DNA of 64,000 nucleotides from Streptomyces antimycoticus (GCF_005405925.1 NZ_BJHV01000001.1:1860001-1924000), one strand, 5' to 3'; shown: positions 26,860 through 35,447, counted from the first letter of the stretch. Made by a program: numbers and translations. The notes: generated by a model from the letters alone, not told the origin.

Positions 26860-27954
26860 TCACCTGCCTTCCCCCGGCGCCACGGGGCGCGTCGTGGTGG
26901 CGTGGGGGTCGCCGTCGAACGCGACCATGGCCTTCATTCCGGCGCCGGAGGCCGCGTAGGCGAAGGCGTCGTGGATCTTCTCCAGGGGAAACACCTCACT
27001 GATCAGCGGTGACAGATCGACGCGGCGCTCGCCGACCAGCCGCAGACATCGGCCGTAGTCGCCATTGGTCGAGCCGGTCGTCCCGGTCAGGGTGAGGCCC
27101 TTGTAGTGCACCGCGTTGGTGTCGACCGGGATGGTCCGCGCGGCGCCGAGGCCCGCGAAGTAGTTGAGCCGGCCGTGCGGGGCGAGCAGTTCCGCCGCCT
27201 GGGCCTGTACCTGGGGGTCGGACACCGCCGTGATGACCACGTCCGCGCCCCGGCCGTCGGTGTGCTCGCGGACGACCTCGGCCAGGTCCTGTTCGCGAAC
27301 CCCGACGCACACATCGGCGCCGAGCCGGGCGGCGAGGTCCAGCCGGGGACGGCCACGGTTGGAGATGATCACCTTACGGGCCCCGGCGAGCTTGCCGAGC
27401 AGCACATGGAAGGCGCCGATGGGGCCCGCCCCGGTGATGACCACGACGTCCTCGGGGCCCACCCGGAGCCCGCGCTGCCCGCTGTAGCAGCAGGAGAACG
27501 GCTCCACCAGGGCCGCCTCGGCGTACGAGAGGCCCTCGGGGATCTCGAAGACGTTGCCGCGCTGGACGGCGAAGCCGGGCACCCGCAGCAGCTCCTGGAA
27601 GCCGCCGTCGATGCTGATGCCGAACGCCTCGTAGTCCGGGCACATGTTGTTGTAACCGTGGCGGCACATGTCGCAGCGGCCACAGCCCACGTTCGGGGTG
27701 ACGCTGACCCGCATGCCCGGGTGGAACGCGGTCACCCGCGGCCCGGCCGCCACCACGTCCCCCGCCACCTCGTGGCCCAGCACCCGCGGCTGCCCGTCGC
27801 GGATCTTGAAGTGCCCGTGCTTGAAGATGCGCAGGTCGGTGCCGCAGATGGAGGCGGCCCGGACCCGCACCAGCAGGTCGTCGCCGACGACGGTGGGCTC
27901 GGCCACGTCCTCGACCGCCAGCTCCCCGGGTCGGCGCAGAACGGCGGCCTTCAT
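26860..27954 (-). CDS. Zinc-dependent alcohol/polyol dehydrogenase (MDR)
   Basis: A 364-aa medium-chain dehydrogenase. The catalytic zinc is supported by ASICGTDLRIFKHGHFKIRD and LGHEVAGDVVAAGP. The structural zinc lobe is complete: VGCGRCDMCRHGYNNMCPDY. The Rossmann motif is VVITGAGPIGAFHVLLGKLA. It resembles threonine/sorbitol dehydrogenase-type enzymes acting on a secondary hydroxyl. ATG 27954 overlaps the preceding gene's stop as ATGA. It follows a second dehydrogenase with a different zinc architecture, so the pair may catalyse consecutive oxidations. Confidence 0.87.
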   Translation of the reverse strand: MKAAVLRRPGELAVEDVAEPTVVGDDLLVRVRAASICGTDLRIFKHGHFKIRDGQPRVLGHEVAGDVVAAGPRVTAFHPGMRVSVTPNVGCGRCDMCRHGYNNMCPDYEAFGISIDGGFQELLRVPGFAVQRGNVFEIPEGLSYAEAALVEPFSCCYSGQRGLRVGPEDVVVITGAGPIGAFHVLLGKLAGARKVIISNRGRPRLDLAARLGADVCVGVREQDLAEVVREHTDGRGADVVITAVSDPQVQAQAAELLAPHGRLNYFAGLGAARTIPVDTNAVHYKGLTLTGTTGSTNGDYGRCLRLVGERRVDLSPLISEVFPLEKIHDAFAYAASGAGMKAMVAFDGDPHATTTRPVAPGEGR

Positions 27955-29039
27955 GCGACACCTCCGACGACACCGGGCCGGATGAGCTCGGTCTGGGCCT
28001 GGTCGGCGACCGCGAAGACGACCTTGTTGTACCAGGTGCGGCGCTCCAGCATGTCGGCGAACATCGCCGGTGCCTCCTCCAGGCTCGGGGTGTGGCTGAT
28101 GAGTGGCGCCACCTTCAGATCGCGGCCCAGATGGTGGACCACCATGTCCCATTCGCTGCGTCCGGCCGGGGTGATCCTGGAGTTCCAGGTGCCGTAGAGG
28201 CGCAGCTCACGGCGGAGGACGGAGGAGACCAGGGCTTGCGGCAGGGTCAGATCGCCGGACAGGTCGCCCAGCAGCATGACCTGGCCGAGCGGGGCCGCCG
28301 CGGTGATGGCCTGGATCAGGGTGGCGGGCAGACCGCTCGCCTCCACCGCGCAGTCCACGCCCCGGCCGCCGGTCAGCTCTCGCACCGCGTCCACCGTGTC
28401 TGCGGCGGACGCGTCGATGACCGGGAAGCCGAGACCGGCCATGACGGCGCGCTTGCGCTCGTCGACATCGGCCACGTACACCTCGCCGGCGCCCAGGATG
28501 CGAAGCCACTGGGCGGCCAGCGCTCCGATGGGTCCGGCGCCGATCACCAGCGCGGTGGCATGGGCGGGCAGCCGGAACTTCAGCATGGCGTGCAGGGCGA
28601 CCGCGGCGGGCTCCACCATGGCGGCGTGGACCAGCGGCACATCCCGCGCCACCGGCACCAGATTGGCCTCGGGCACCTGGAGGAACTCCGCCATGGCGCC
28701 GTCGCGCCGCGACCCGTAGTAGTCGTAGCCGGAGCTGAGGGCGTACTCGCCGATCTGGGTCATCGGGTCGGCCGGGTCGGGCAGAAGGGGGAAGACCGCG
28801 GCGCGGTCGCCGGGGCGGAAGCGGCTTCCCTCCGGCGCCTCCTCGACCACGGCGGAGAACTCATGGCCCAGGACGAGCGGATAGTGATACGCCTTCCCGC
28901 GGCCGTATCTCAGCACGTCCGAGCCGCACACGCCGACACCGCCGACGCGCACGAGGACGGAGCGGTCGCCCACGGGAGCGGGGGCGGGGACGTCGGTGAG
29001 GGTGAGGACGCCCTTCGATTGCAGTACTGCTGCTTTCAT
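27951..29039 (-). CDS. GatD-like zinc dehydrogenase lacking the structural-zinc cysteines
   Basis: A 362-aa MDR resembling galactitol-1-phosphate 5-dehydrogenase: MKAAVLQSKGVLTLTDVPAP, GVGVCGSDVLRYGRGKAYHY, PLVLGHEFSAVVEE and SGYDYYGSRRDGAMAEF. The catalytic Cys, His-Glu and the EPAAVALHAM Glu are present and the nucleotide motif is VIGAGPIGALAAQWLRI. Where relatives carry the CxxCxxC...C lobe, this protein has FPLLPDPADPMTQIGEYALS without any Cys, so it should bind one zinc only. RBS and ATG 29039 are clear. It precedes the conventional zinc dehydrogenase with ATGA overlap. Confidence 0.85.
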   Translation of the reverse strand: MKAAVLQSKGVLTLTDVPAPAPVGDRSVLVRVGGVGVCGSDVLRYGRGKAYHYPLVLGHEFSAVVEEAPEGSRFRPGDRAAVFPLLPDPADPMTQIGEYALSSGYDYYGSRRDGAMAEFLQVPEANLVPVARDVPLVHAAMVEPAAVALHAMLKFRLPAHATALVIGAGPIGALAAQWLRILGAGEVYVADVDERKRAVMAGLGFPVIDASAADTVDAVRELTGGRGVDCAVEASGLPATLIQAITAAAPLGQVMLLGDLSGDLTLPQALVSSVLRRELRLYGTWNSRITPAGRSEWDMVVHHLGRDLKVAPLISHTPSLEEAPAMFADMLERRTWYNKVVFAVADQAQTELIRPGVVGGVA

Positions 29040-29051
29040 CGCTCGTCCGCC

Positions 29052-29888
29052 TCAGACTTCCATGCCATAACGGTGTGCCTTGTGCGTCGGGTAGAGCGCG
29101 ATCTGGGGGATGGTGACGTCGGGCGTGCGCGTGGCCACGTAGAGGGAGACCTCGGCGACGTTGTCGACGTCGATGCAGCTGGCGTGGATGCCCTCGGCGA
29201 GTTCCTTGTCGTCCAGCCAGCCGTCGAGGTAGGCGGGGATGTCGCCGTCGTACAGGCCCTTGTCGATGATCTCGGTCATCGGGGTCTTGACGTGCGACGG
29301 GTTGATCACCGTCACACCGATGTTCTTCTCCTTGCCCTCAAGGAGAATGTTCTTGCTGAATCCCATCATCCCGTGCTTGGAGGCGCGGTAGGGGCTGTGG
29401 CCGGGGCCGGAGGCCAACCGGGCCGAGGACGATCCCATATTGATGATGCGCCCGCCGGTGGGCTGCCGCTCCATGATGCGGAACGCCTCGCGGCAGCACA
29501 GGAAGACCGCGGTCAGATTGGGGCCGATGGTCTTGTTCCACTCCTCCAGCGTCACCTCGGTCACGGGGGGTGAAAGGGAGTCGCGGCCCGCGCTGTTGAC
29601 GAGCAGATCGACCCGCCCCCACTCCTCCACGGCGGTCCGGAAGAAGCTCTGGACCTGCTCCTCCTCGGTGACGTCGGCTTCGATGCCCACGCAGTCGCCG
29701 CCCTGGGACTGGATGGAGGTGACGACCTGCTGGAGTCGCTTGCCGTCGGTGTCGACCAGGAGGACCTTGGCCCGGTTGGCCGCGAAGATCCGGCCGACGG
29801 CCTCGCCGATGCCGGAGGCGCCACCGGTGATGATGGCGACCTTGCCCTCCAGCGCCGTGCCGGGAGCGGGTTCATAGGTGGTGGTCAT
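29052..29888 (-). CDS. SDR-family sugar/polyol dehydrogenase
   Basis: A 278-aa classical SDR: ALEGKVAIITGGASGIGEAV (TGxxxGIG), DLLVNSAGRDSLSPPVTEV, GGRIINMGSSSARLASGPGH and catalytic SPYRASKHGMMGFSKNILLE (YxxxK). The C-terminus keeps IPQIALYPTHKAHRYGMEV. It resembles gluconate/glucose-type SDRs acting on sugars. ATG 29888 has AAGGGAC upstream. It is operonic with the dehydrogenases that follow and lies 70 bp after the aldolase start region. Confidence 0.87.
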   Translation of the reverse strand: MTTTYEPAPGTALEGKVAIITGGASGIGEAVGRIFAANRAKVLLVDTDGKRLQQVVTSIQSQGGDCVGIEADVTEEEQVQSFFRTAVEEWGRVDLLVNSAGRDSLSPPVTEVTLEEWNKTIGPNLTAVFLCCREAFRIMERQPTGGRIINMGSSSARLASGPGHSPYRASKHGMMGFSKNILLEGKEKNIGVTVINPSHVKTPMTEIIDKGLYDGDIPAYLDGWLDDKELAEGIHASCIDVDNVAEVSLYVATRTPDVTIPQIALYPTHKAHRYGMEV

Positions 29889-29958
29889 GCTGTCCCTTTG
29901 GGGTGTGGTGGATGGGTGTTCCATTCCGCGCTGTGAGGGGGCGCGGCGGAGAGTGGCT

Positions 29959-30603
29959 CTAAGGGGTGGCCGCGGTGGCGATCTCGACCGCCCGGCGGGC
30001 GTTGCGCCCGATGGCCTCGTACGCGCCCTCGGCCAGCAGCGCCGTACTGGCGATCCAGGTGCCGCCGCAGGCGGCCACGTGCGGGCGGCTCAGATAGTCG
30101 GGGAGGTTGTCCGGCGTCAGGCCGCCCGTGGGCATGAACGCCATCCCGTCGTACGGAGCGGCCATGGCGTCCAGCAGCCGCAGTCCGCCCGACGCCTCGG
30201 CCGGGAAGTACTTCACCAGGGGCAGGCTCCTGGCCAGGGCCGCCTCGATGCCGGTGGGGTTGTTGATGCCGGGGACGACGGGGATCTCCCGCTCGATGCA
30301 GTGGTCCACGACGTCCGGGTGGAAGCCGGGCGCCACCACGAACTGGGCTCCGGCGTCGATGGCGTGGTCCACGGTCGCGCGGTCCAGGACCGTACCGGCG
30401 CCGACCAGCAGCCCGGGGTGGCGGGCGCGCAGTGTGGCGATCCCGTCCCGGGCGGCCGGGCTGCGGAAGGTGATCTCGGCGACCGGCAGGCCCGCCCCCA
30501 GCAGCGTCTCGCCGAGCGGGTCGGCGTGGCGTACGTGGGGCAGGGTGACGACCGGGACGACCCGGACGCGGCGCAGTTCGCCGAGGAGTTCGCTGGGGTT
30601 CAT
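29959..30603 (-). CDS. KDPG/KHG-type aldolase
   Basis: A 214-aa class I aldolase of the Eda family. The Schiff-base lysine lies in PLVKYFPAEASGGLRLLDAM (KxFPAE signature), the general-base Glu in LPVAEITFRSPAARDGI, and GLLVGAGTVLDRATVDHAID and FMPTGGLTPDNLPDYLSR are the other conserved blocks. It cleaves 2-keto-3-deoxy acid phosphates to pyruvate plus an aldehyde. No 6-phosphogluconate dehydratase-type enzyme is visible in the operon, so its physiological substrate is open. ATG 30603 overlaps the hydrolase stop as ATGA. Confidence 0.9.
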   Translation of the reverse strand: MNPSELLGELRRVRVVPVVTLPHVRHADPLGETLLGAGLPVAEITFRSPAARDGIATLRARHPGLLVGAGTVLDRATVDHAIDAGAQFVVAPGFHPDVVDHCIEREIPVVPGINNPTGIEAALARSLPLVKYFPAEASGGLRLLDAMAAPYDGMAFMPTGGLTPDNLPDYLSRPHVAACGGTWIASTALLAEGAYEAIGRNARRAVEIATAATP

Positions 30604-31499
30604 CGGTCCTCTTTCGCGGTGGTGTCGCCCGGGGTGAGGAGGTAGGCGTCGCCCACTCGCGGCACGGTCCAGGACAGTGGCGTGGCGTGGCGCCGCAGTT
30701 CGTCGCGGGCGTCCTCGGGGTCGACGGTGTTGAAGTCGAACAGGCCGAAGTGGTGGCAGAGCAGCTGCGGAATCCCGGCGGCCTCGCACAGCTCGGCCGC
30801 TTCCCGGACGGTGAAGTTGCCGGGGACGCCGTTCTCGGTGCGGTGGCGGTCGCGCCCGTTGACGGGCAGCAGCGCCACATCGGCGCGGAGTGTGCGGAGC
30901 AGTTCGGGCTGTCCGTCGTAGGGGACGCAGTCGCCGGAGTGGTAGACGCGGACACCGCCGAGCGTGAGCACGTATCCGAGGAAGCGGTGGTCTCCGTTCC
31001 CGTCCCGTTCGAGCCGTTCATGGGCTGCGGGGACCGGTTCGACGGTGATGCCGTCCGCCAGTTTCACGCGCTCCCCCGCGGTGGTGCCGGTCAGCCGGCT
31101 CGCGGGAACGCCACGCTCCAGGGCCCGTTCCCGCTCGGCGCGCGGGACGACGAAGCGCGGGTCGTTGTGCGGGAGCAGGGCGCGGATGGTGCCCGGGTCC
31201 ATGTGGTCGGTGTGTCCGTGGGTGCACAGCACCGCGTCGACCCCGCGGATGGCCTCCGGCGCCACCGGGACGGGGTGCATCCGGCGGTGCGGGAAGAGCG
31301 TGCCGCGGTACTTCTCGGCGAGGGTGTCCGAGAGGTACGGGTCGATCAGGATCAGCCGGCCGCGGTGGCGCAGGGCGAATCCGGCCTGGCCGAGCCACCA
31401 CAGCGTCACCTCGTCGGGTCCGGCCTCCTCGGGGGCGGCGAAGGTGCCGGTGAGGGGTCCGCCGGACACACGGCGCACGGCGGGCCGGATGACGTTCAT
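30600..31499 (-). CDS. UlaG-like metallo-beta-lactamase-fold hydrolase (putative lactonase)
   Basis: A 299-aa MBL-fold protein. Metal-binding residues: AVLCTHGHTDHMDPGTIRAL (HxHxDH), GVRVYHSGDCVPYDGQPEL and the later QLLCHHFGLFDFNTVDPEDA. It resembles UlaG (L-ascorbate-6-phosphate lactonase) in the WWLGQAGFALRHRGRLILID start and the long H-bearing C-terminal segment. It probably opens a sugar lactone or phosphosugar lactone ahead of the aldolase, to which it is coupled. ATG 31499. Confidence 0.83.
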   Translation of the reverse strand: MNVIRPAVRRVSGGPLTGTFAAPEEAGPDEVTLWWLGQAGFALRHRGRLILIDPYLSDTLAEKYRGTLFPHRRMHPVPVAPEAIRGVDAVLCTHGHTDHMDPGTIRALLPHNDPRFVVPRAERERALERGVPASRLTGTTAGERVKLADGITVEPVPAAHERLERDGNGDHRFLGYVLTLGGVRVYHSGDCVPYDGQPELLRTLRADVALLPVNGRDRHRTENGVPGNFTVREAAELCEAAGIPQLLCHHFGLFDFNTVDPEDARDELRRHATPLSWTVPRVGDAYLLTPGDTTAKEDR

Positions 31500-31539
31500 G
31501 CCTGCTCCCGATACGTAAGGGTGTGGTCGCTGTGCGCGG

Positions 31540-32355
31540 TCATGGGGTGCCCGTGGGGGATCTGCCGTCGAGCTCCGCCGGGTCCAGCGCTCCGGTCATC
31601 AGCGCGACGGCGTCGGGCATCGAGATGTCGCAGGTGCGCACCAGGGCGGCACGCCGGCCCAGCCGCTGGACATGGATGCGGTCGGCGACGTCGAAGACAT
31701 GGGGCATGTCGTGGCTGATCAGGATGACCGGCACGCCCCGGTCGCGGATTTCGCGGATGAGGTCGAGCACCCGCTGCGACTCCCGCACTCCGAGTGCCGC
31801 CGTCGGCTCGTCCATGATGATCACCCGGCTGCCGAAGCAGGCGGCGCGTGCGACCGCGACGCCCTGGCGCTGCCCGCCGGAGAGCGTTTCCACCGGCTGG
31901 GAGAAATTCTGGATGGTCAGCAGCCCGAGGGAGGTGAGCAGTTCCCGGGTCTCCGCCCGCATCCCCTTCTTGTCCAGCAGGCGGAAGACCCTGCCGAGCG
32001 GGCCCGACCTGCGGCGCTCACGGCCCAGGAAGAGGTTGGCGGGGATGTCCCGGGAGGGAGCTACGGCCAGATTCTGGTAGACGGTCTCCAGTCCATGGTC
32101 CCGCGCGTCCAGTGGGTTGCGGAACCGCACCGGCTCCCCGAAGAGACGGATCTCCCCGGCGTCGGGGACCTCCGCCCCGGAGAGACACTTGATGAGCGTC
32201 GACTTGCCGGCGCCGTTGTCGCCGATGACGGCGAGCACCTCGCCGGCGCGCAGCTCGACATCGGCCCCGCCGAGGGCGGTGACGTGTCCGTAGCGCTTGA
32301 CCAGGCCGCGCGCCTGCAGGGCGAGCACATCGGAGCTGGTGTTCCCGGGGTTCAT
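31540..32355 (-). CDS. Sugar ABC transporter ATP-binding protein (single NBD)
   Basis: A 271-aa single ATPase domain: Walker A GDNGAGKSTLIKCLSG, Q-loop VYQNLAVAPSRDIPANLFLG, signature ETLSGGQRQGVAVARAACFG, Walker B VIIMDEPTAALGV and H-loop ILISHDMPHVFDVADRIHVQ. This matches FrcA-like single-domain ribose/fructose-type importers rather than the doubled RbsA form at 54255-55814. It is operonic with the permease by ATGA overlap. Confidence 0.92.
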   Translation of the reverse strand: MNPGNTSSDVLALQARGLVKRYGHVTALGGADVELRAGEVLAVIGDNGAGKSTLIKCLSGAEVPDAGEIRLFGEPVRFRNPLDARDHGLETVYQNLAVAPSRDIPANLFLGRERRRSGPLGRVFRLLDKKGMRAETRELLTSLGLLTIQNFSQPVETLSGGQRQGVAVARAACFGSRVIIMDEPTAALGVRESQRVLDLIREIRDRGVPVILISHDMPHVFDVADRIHVQRLGRRAALVRTCDISMPDAVALMTGALDPAELDGRSPTGTP

Positions 32356-33389
32356 GCCGCCACCTTCCGGATCCACTGGTCGGCGGCGACGGCCACGATC
32401 ACCAGGACGCCGACGGTGAAGACCTGCCACAGGGCGTCCACTCCGGACAGGGCGAGCCCACTGCTGAACACGCCCACGATGAGGGACCCGAGGAGGGTGC
32501 CGAGGACGTGGCCACGGCCGCCGAAGAGGCTGGTGCCGCCGATGACGACGGCGGTGATGGACTGGAGGTTGAGGTTCTCGCCGGCCTGCGGGCTGACCGA
32601 ACCGATCCGTCCGATGAGGAACCACGCGGCGAGACCGCAGATCAGCCCGGCCACGACATACACGCTGAGCAGCACTCTGCCGGTGCGGATCCCGCTGAGG
32701 CGGGCCCCTTCGCGGTTGTCTCCCACCGCGTGCAGATGGGCACCCCACGCGGTGCCCCGCAGCAGATAGGCCACGGCGGCGAAAGCGCCGATCATCAGCA
32801 GCGAGCTGTAGGTCACATCGGTGCCCAGGACGTCGATGGAGCGGCCCGGCCAGCTCAGCAGGGGCGGCACGTCCTGAGCCCGGATCGTCTCGCTCCTCGA
32901 GTAGAAGAGGGTGAGGGCCGAGAAGACGCTGAGGGTGCCGAGCGTGGCGATGAACGGCGGAATGCGGAACCGGGTGACCAGCATGCCGTTGAGTCCGCCG
33001 CAGACACCGCCGATGACGACGCCGAGCATCAGGGCCAGTGGCACGGGAAGACCGTGGTCCACCGCCGCCTTGCCCATCACCACGGAGGCGAGCACGGTGA
33101 TGGCGCCGACCGACAGATCGATGCCCGCGGTCAGCACGATCAACGTCTGTGCGATACCGACCATGCCGATGATCTGCACCTGCTGGACGATCAGCGAGAT
33201 GTTGAGCGGATCGCTGAACCGGGACCCCACCCACACGCTGAAGAACAGCGAAGCGAGGAGGAGGACGACGAGCGGGCCGAGCAGCGGCTTGGTGTGCAGG
33301 GCCGCCTGTCCGCGGGCGAGCGGTCCGCGCTGCTCCGGCCGCGTGATGGGTGGGTCTGCGGCGTGTTGGGGGACGGTGTCGTGGGCCAC
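32352..33389 (-). CDS. Sugar ABC transporter permease (RbsC/FrcC type)
   Basis: About 345 aa, with 8-10 hydrophobic membrane segments. The family block is AQTLIVLTAGIDLSVGAITV, followed by GGVCGGLNGMLVTRFRIPPF then IATLGTL, and NLQSITAVVIGGTSLFGGRG. I choose GTG 33389, which has AGGAG at 6-nt spacing. The TTG two codons upstream (33395) directly touches that AGGAG and is too close. Part of the operon's importer. Confidence 0.9.
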   Translation of the reverse strand: MAHDTVPQHAADPPITRPEQRGPLARGQAALHTKPLLGPLVVLLLASLFFSVWVGSRFSDPLNISLIVQQVQIIGMVGIAQTLIVLTAGIDLSVGAITVLASVVMGKAAVDHGLPVPLALMLGVVIGGVCGGLNGMLVTRFRIPPFIATLGTLSVFSALTLFYSRSETIRAQDVPPLLSWPGRSIDVLGTDVTYSSLLMIGAFAAVAYLLRGTAWGAHLHAVGDNREGARLSGIRTGRVLLSVYVVAGLICGLAAWFLIGRIGSVSPQAGENLNLQSITAVVIGGTSLFGGRGHVLGTLLGSLIVGVFSSGLALSGVDALWQVFTVGVLVIVAVAADQWIRKVAA

Positions 33390-33443
33390 GGTCAACTCCT
33401 GGAATCGGTGCGGAAGGGTGGGTGTGTCGGATGCCTGCCGGGG

Positions 33444-34499
33444 CTAGCCCCAGCAGTGGCGCAGGCCCCAGTCCGACTTCTTCGATTCCAGACCGGATAC
33501 GGGGGTGTCCGTGATGAGGGAGACTCCGGTGTTGGTGAAGCCCTGTTCGGAGGAGGCTGCGGGCTTGTCGCCGTCCTTGGCGTGCGCGGCCGCGGCGGCG
33601 ACGCCTTCGGCGGCCATCTTCACGGGGAACTGCATCGACGTCGCACCGATGGCCCCGGAGGCCACGTTCTTGACGCCGGGACAGCCGCCGTCGATGGACA
33701 CGATGGTGATGTCCTTCTGCTTCCCGGCCGCCTTGATCGCCTGGTAAGCACCGGCGGCGGCCGGTTCGTTGATGGTGTAGACGAGGTTGATGGACCCGTT
33801 CTTCTGCAGCAGCTTCTCCATGGCGTCGCGCCCTCCCTCCTCGTTCGCGCCGGTCACCTCACGACCGACGATCCGGGAGTCGCGCTCGTCGCCGATCCGC
33901 TTCGGATCGCGGACATCGATTCCGAAGCCCTCCAGGAAGCCCTGGTTACGCAGGATGTCCACCTTGACCTGCTCCGAGCTGAGGTCCAGCAGGGCGATCC
34001 GCGGCCGTTTGCCCGCCATCTGCCCCTTGGCCCACGTGCCGATCATCCGGCCGGCGAGCCGGTTGTCGGTGGCGAAGGTGGCGTCCACGGCGGACGCCGG
34101 CTCCGTCGGGGAGTCCAGGGCGATGACCATGACGCCGGCCTTCCGGGCCCGGTCGATGGCGGGGATGATCGCGCCGGAGTCGGCCGGGGTGATCAGAATG
34201 CCCTTCGCGCCCGCCGCCACCAGGTTCTCGATGGCCTTGACCTGGGAGTCGTTGTCGGCCTGGCCCTTACCGGCGAAGGTCCTCAAGTCCACGCCGAGTT
34301 CGCGGGCCTTCTTCTGGGCGCCTTCGCGCATCTTCACATAGAACGGATTGTCGTCGGTCTTGGTGACGAGTCCGACGATCGGCTTGTCGTCGCCCTGGCC
34401 GCTGATGCCGTTCCCGCAGGAGGTGAGCAGCAGGGTGAGACCGATTCCCGCGGACGAGGCCGCAAGCGCTCTGTGGCGCAGCTTGACCCGATGTGCCAT
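33444..34499 (-). CDS. Sugar ABC transporter substrate-binding lipoprotein
   Basis: A 351-aa periplasmic-binding-protein type I lipoprotein, first gene of the operon. The signal peptide ends GIGLTLLLTSCGNG with the lipobox LTSC (Cys about residue 28). The binding domain contains PIVGLVTKTDDNPFYVKMRE, GAKGILITPADSGAIIPAID, VMVIALDSPTEPASAVDATF and TIVSIDGGCPGVKNVASG. It should deliver a sugar or polyol to the adjacent permease. ATG 34499. Promoter and paired operators lie 210-310 bp upstream. Confidence 0.92.
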   Translation of the reverse strand: MAHRVKLRHRALAASSAGIGLTLLLTSCGNGISGQGDDKPIVGLVTKTDDNPFYVKMREGAQKKARELGVDLRTFAGKGQADNDSQVKAIENLVAAGAKGILITPADSGAIIPAIDRARKAGVMVIALDSPTEPASAVDATFATDNRLAGRMIGTWAKGQMAGKRPRIALLDLSSEQVKVDILRNQGFLEGFGIDVRDPKRIGDERDSRIVGREVTGANEEGGRDAMEKLLQKNGSINLVYTINEPAAAGAYQAIKAAGKQKDITIVSIDGGCPGVKNVASGAIGATSMQFPVKMAAEGVAAAAAHAKDGDKPAASSEQGFTNTGVSLITDTPVSGLESKKSDWGLRHCWG

Positions 34500-34613
34500 G
34501 AGATTGCCTTTTCTCGATGTGCGGGGGGTGGCTGGGGGAGTTCGCCGCCCGCCGGGTGCCGGTTCGCGCTCCAGCGGGGGACTGCCGGTGCCGACGCGTT
34601 CACCTGTCGGCTG

Positions 34614-34650
34614 CGCCCTGATCGGGCTGAGGTTCGCCCTGATCGGGCTG
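34614..34650. repeat. 16-bp direct repeat in the operon leader
   Basis: CGCCCTGATCGGGCTG occurs at 34614-34629 and again, identical, at 34635-34650. Each copy can also fold on itself (GCCC...GGGC). It lies in the transcribed leader of the minus-strand sugar operon. Function unknown. Confidence 0.8.
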
Positions 34651-34690
34651 GGGAGGGCCGGTTCGATGTGCTCAGCGGCTCGATTCACAA

Positions 34691-34808
34691 CGTCGCAGAG
34701 GTTTCGAGGACTGTCAATGCATCTCGAAGAAATTTCTACGACACCTGATCGACATGACCCGCACCCCTTGATTTCAGGGGAGTGGCCGGGAAGTAGAAAC
34801 TTCTTCGA
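34691..34808 (-). promoter_or_regulatory. Promoter of the RpiR sugar operon with two inverted operator copies
   Basis: On the minus strand TTGACA (34717-34712) is followed after 17 nt by GACGTT, a plausible -35/-10 pair. Just upstream of the -35 lies GTAGAAATTTCTTCGA (minus, 34739-34724). A second copy, GTAGAAACTTCTTCGA, lies on the plus strand at 34793-34808. They differ at one base, and the first contains the perfect palindrome AGAAATTTCT. Paired inverted sites around the promoter of an operon that encodes an RpiR regulator suggest RpiR binding. The rest of the 420-bp gap (34500-34919) holds only the leader repeat and the ribosome-binding site of the next plus-strand gene. Confidence 0.6.
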
Positions 34809-34919
34809 ATGATCTTGACTGTGAAAGAAATCACTGCGAGCCTGGGAGGTGAAGCCCTCCATGACGGGATGGGCCACGAACCCTTCCGGACCACAAGGAG
34901 TCCGGAAAGGAGTACGGAA

Positions 34920-35443
34920 ATGACAGCGAACCCAGCCGGGGCGGTCGCCACCATGTCCCCCTCGCTCCCCAACGACCCAGAGCAACATCGACGGACGGGC
35001 TCACCCGATATCCACACCACCCCGCAGGAGCTGGCCCTGCGACTGGCCACCGATCCGGCCGCCGTGGGCCGGGCCCGCCGCGCCGCCACCGGCGCGCTGC
35101 GTGGCTGGGGGTGCCCGACACCACCGCCGACGACATCGTCCTCATGGTGGACGAGCTGGTGACCAATGCGATCGAGCACGCCACCGGCCCCGTGTGGCTG
35201 CGACTGCGACTGCGCCGCGGATGCTGCGTGATCTGCAAGGTCGAGGACGGCTGCCAGGAGGCGCCCCAGCTGCGCCACAGCGACCCCGACGCCGAGAACG
35301 GCCGCGGGCTGTTCCTCGTCTCCGCGCTCGCCGATGCCTTCGGCGCCCGCATCACCACGACCGGAAAGGTCATCTGGTTCCGGCGCCGCGTGCGGGACGG
35401 CCGGATCCCGGCACCCCGCACCACCTCCCCCGCTGATTACTGA
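34920..35443 (+). pseudogene. RsbW/anti-sigma-like ATP-binding protein, one-base frameshift
   Basis: A GHKL-type ATPase domain of the anti-sigma-factor/serine-kinase kind common in Streptomyces, about 174 aa if repaired. The N-terminal part from ATG 34920 (AAAGGAG upstream) reads ELALRLATDPAAVGRARRAA then TGALRGWG. The rest is in another frame: VPDTTADDIVLMVDELVTNA then IEHATGPVWLRLRLRRG (N-box with Glu and Asn), and DAENGRGLFLVSALADAFGA (G-box). GWG-VPDTT requires one more G in the run at 35105-35109. It is divergent from the sugar operon and precedes the IclR gene. Confidence 0.7.
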
Positions 35444-35447
35444 CCAG

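Noticed and set aside
29885..31021. Minus-strand open frame bridging the aldolase and hydrolase genes
   Set aside because: Out of frame with both well-supported genes; composition typical of a shadow frame.
29959..31499. Sulfoquinovose (sulfo-Entner-Doudoroff) pathway suggested by SDR, lactonase and KDPG-type aldolase
   Set aside because: No sulfoquinovosidase (GH31), no dehydratase and no sulfolactaldehyde dehydrogenase in the operon.
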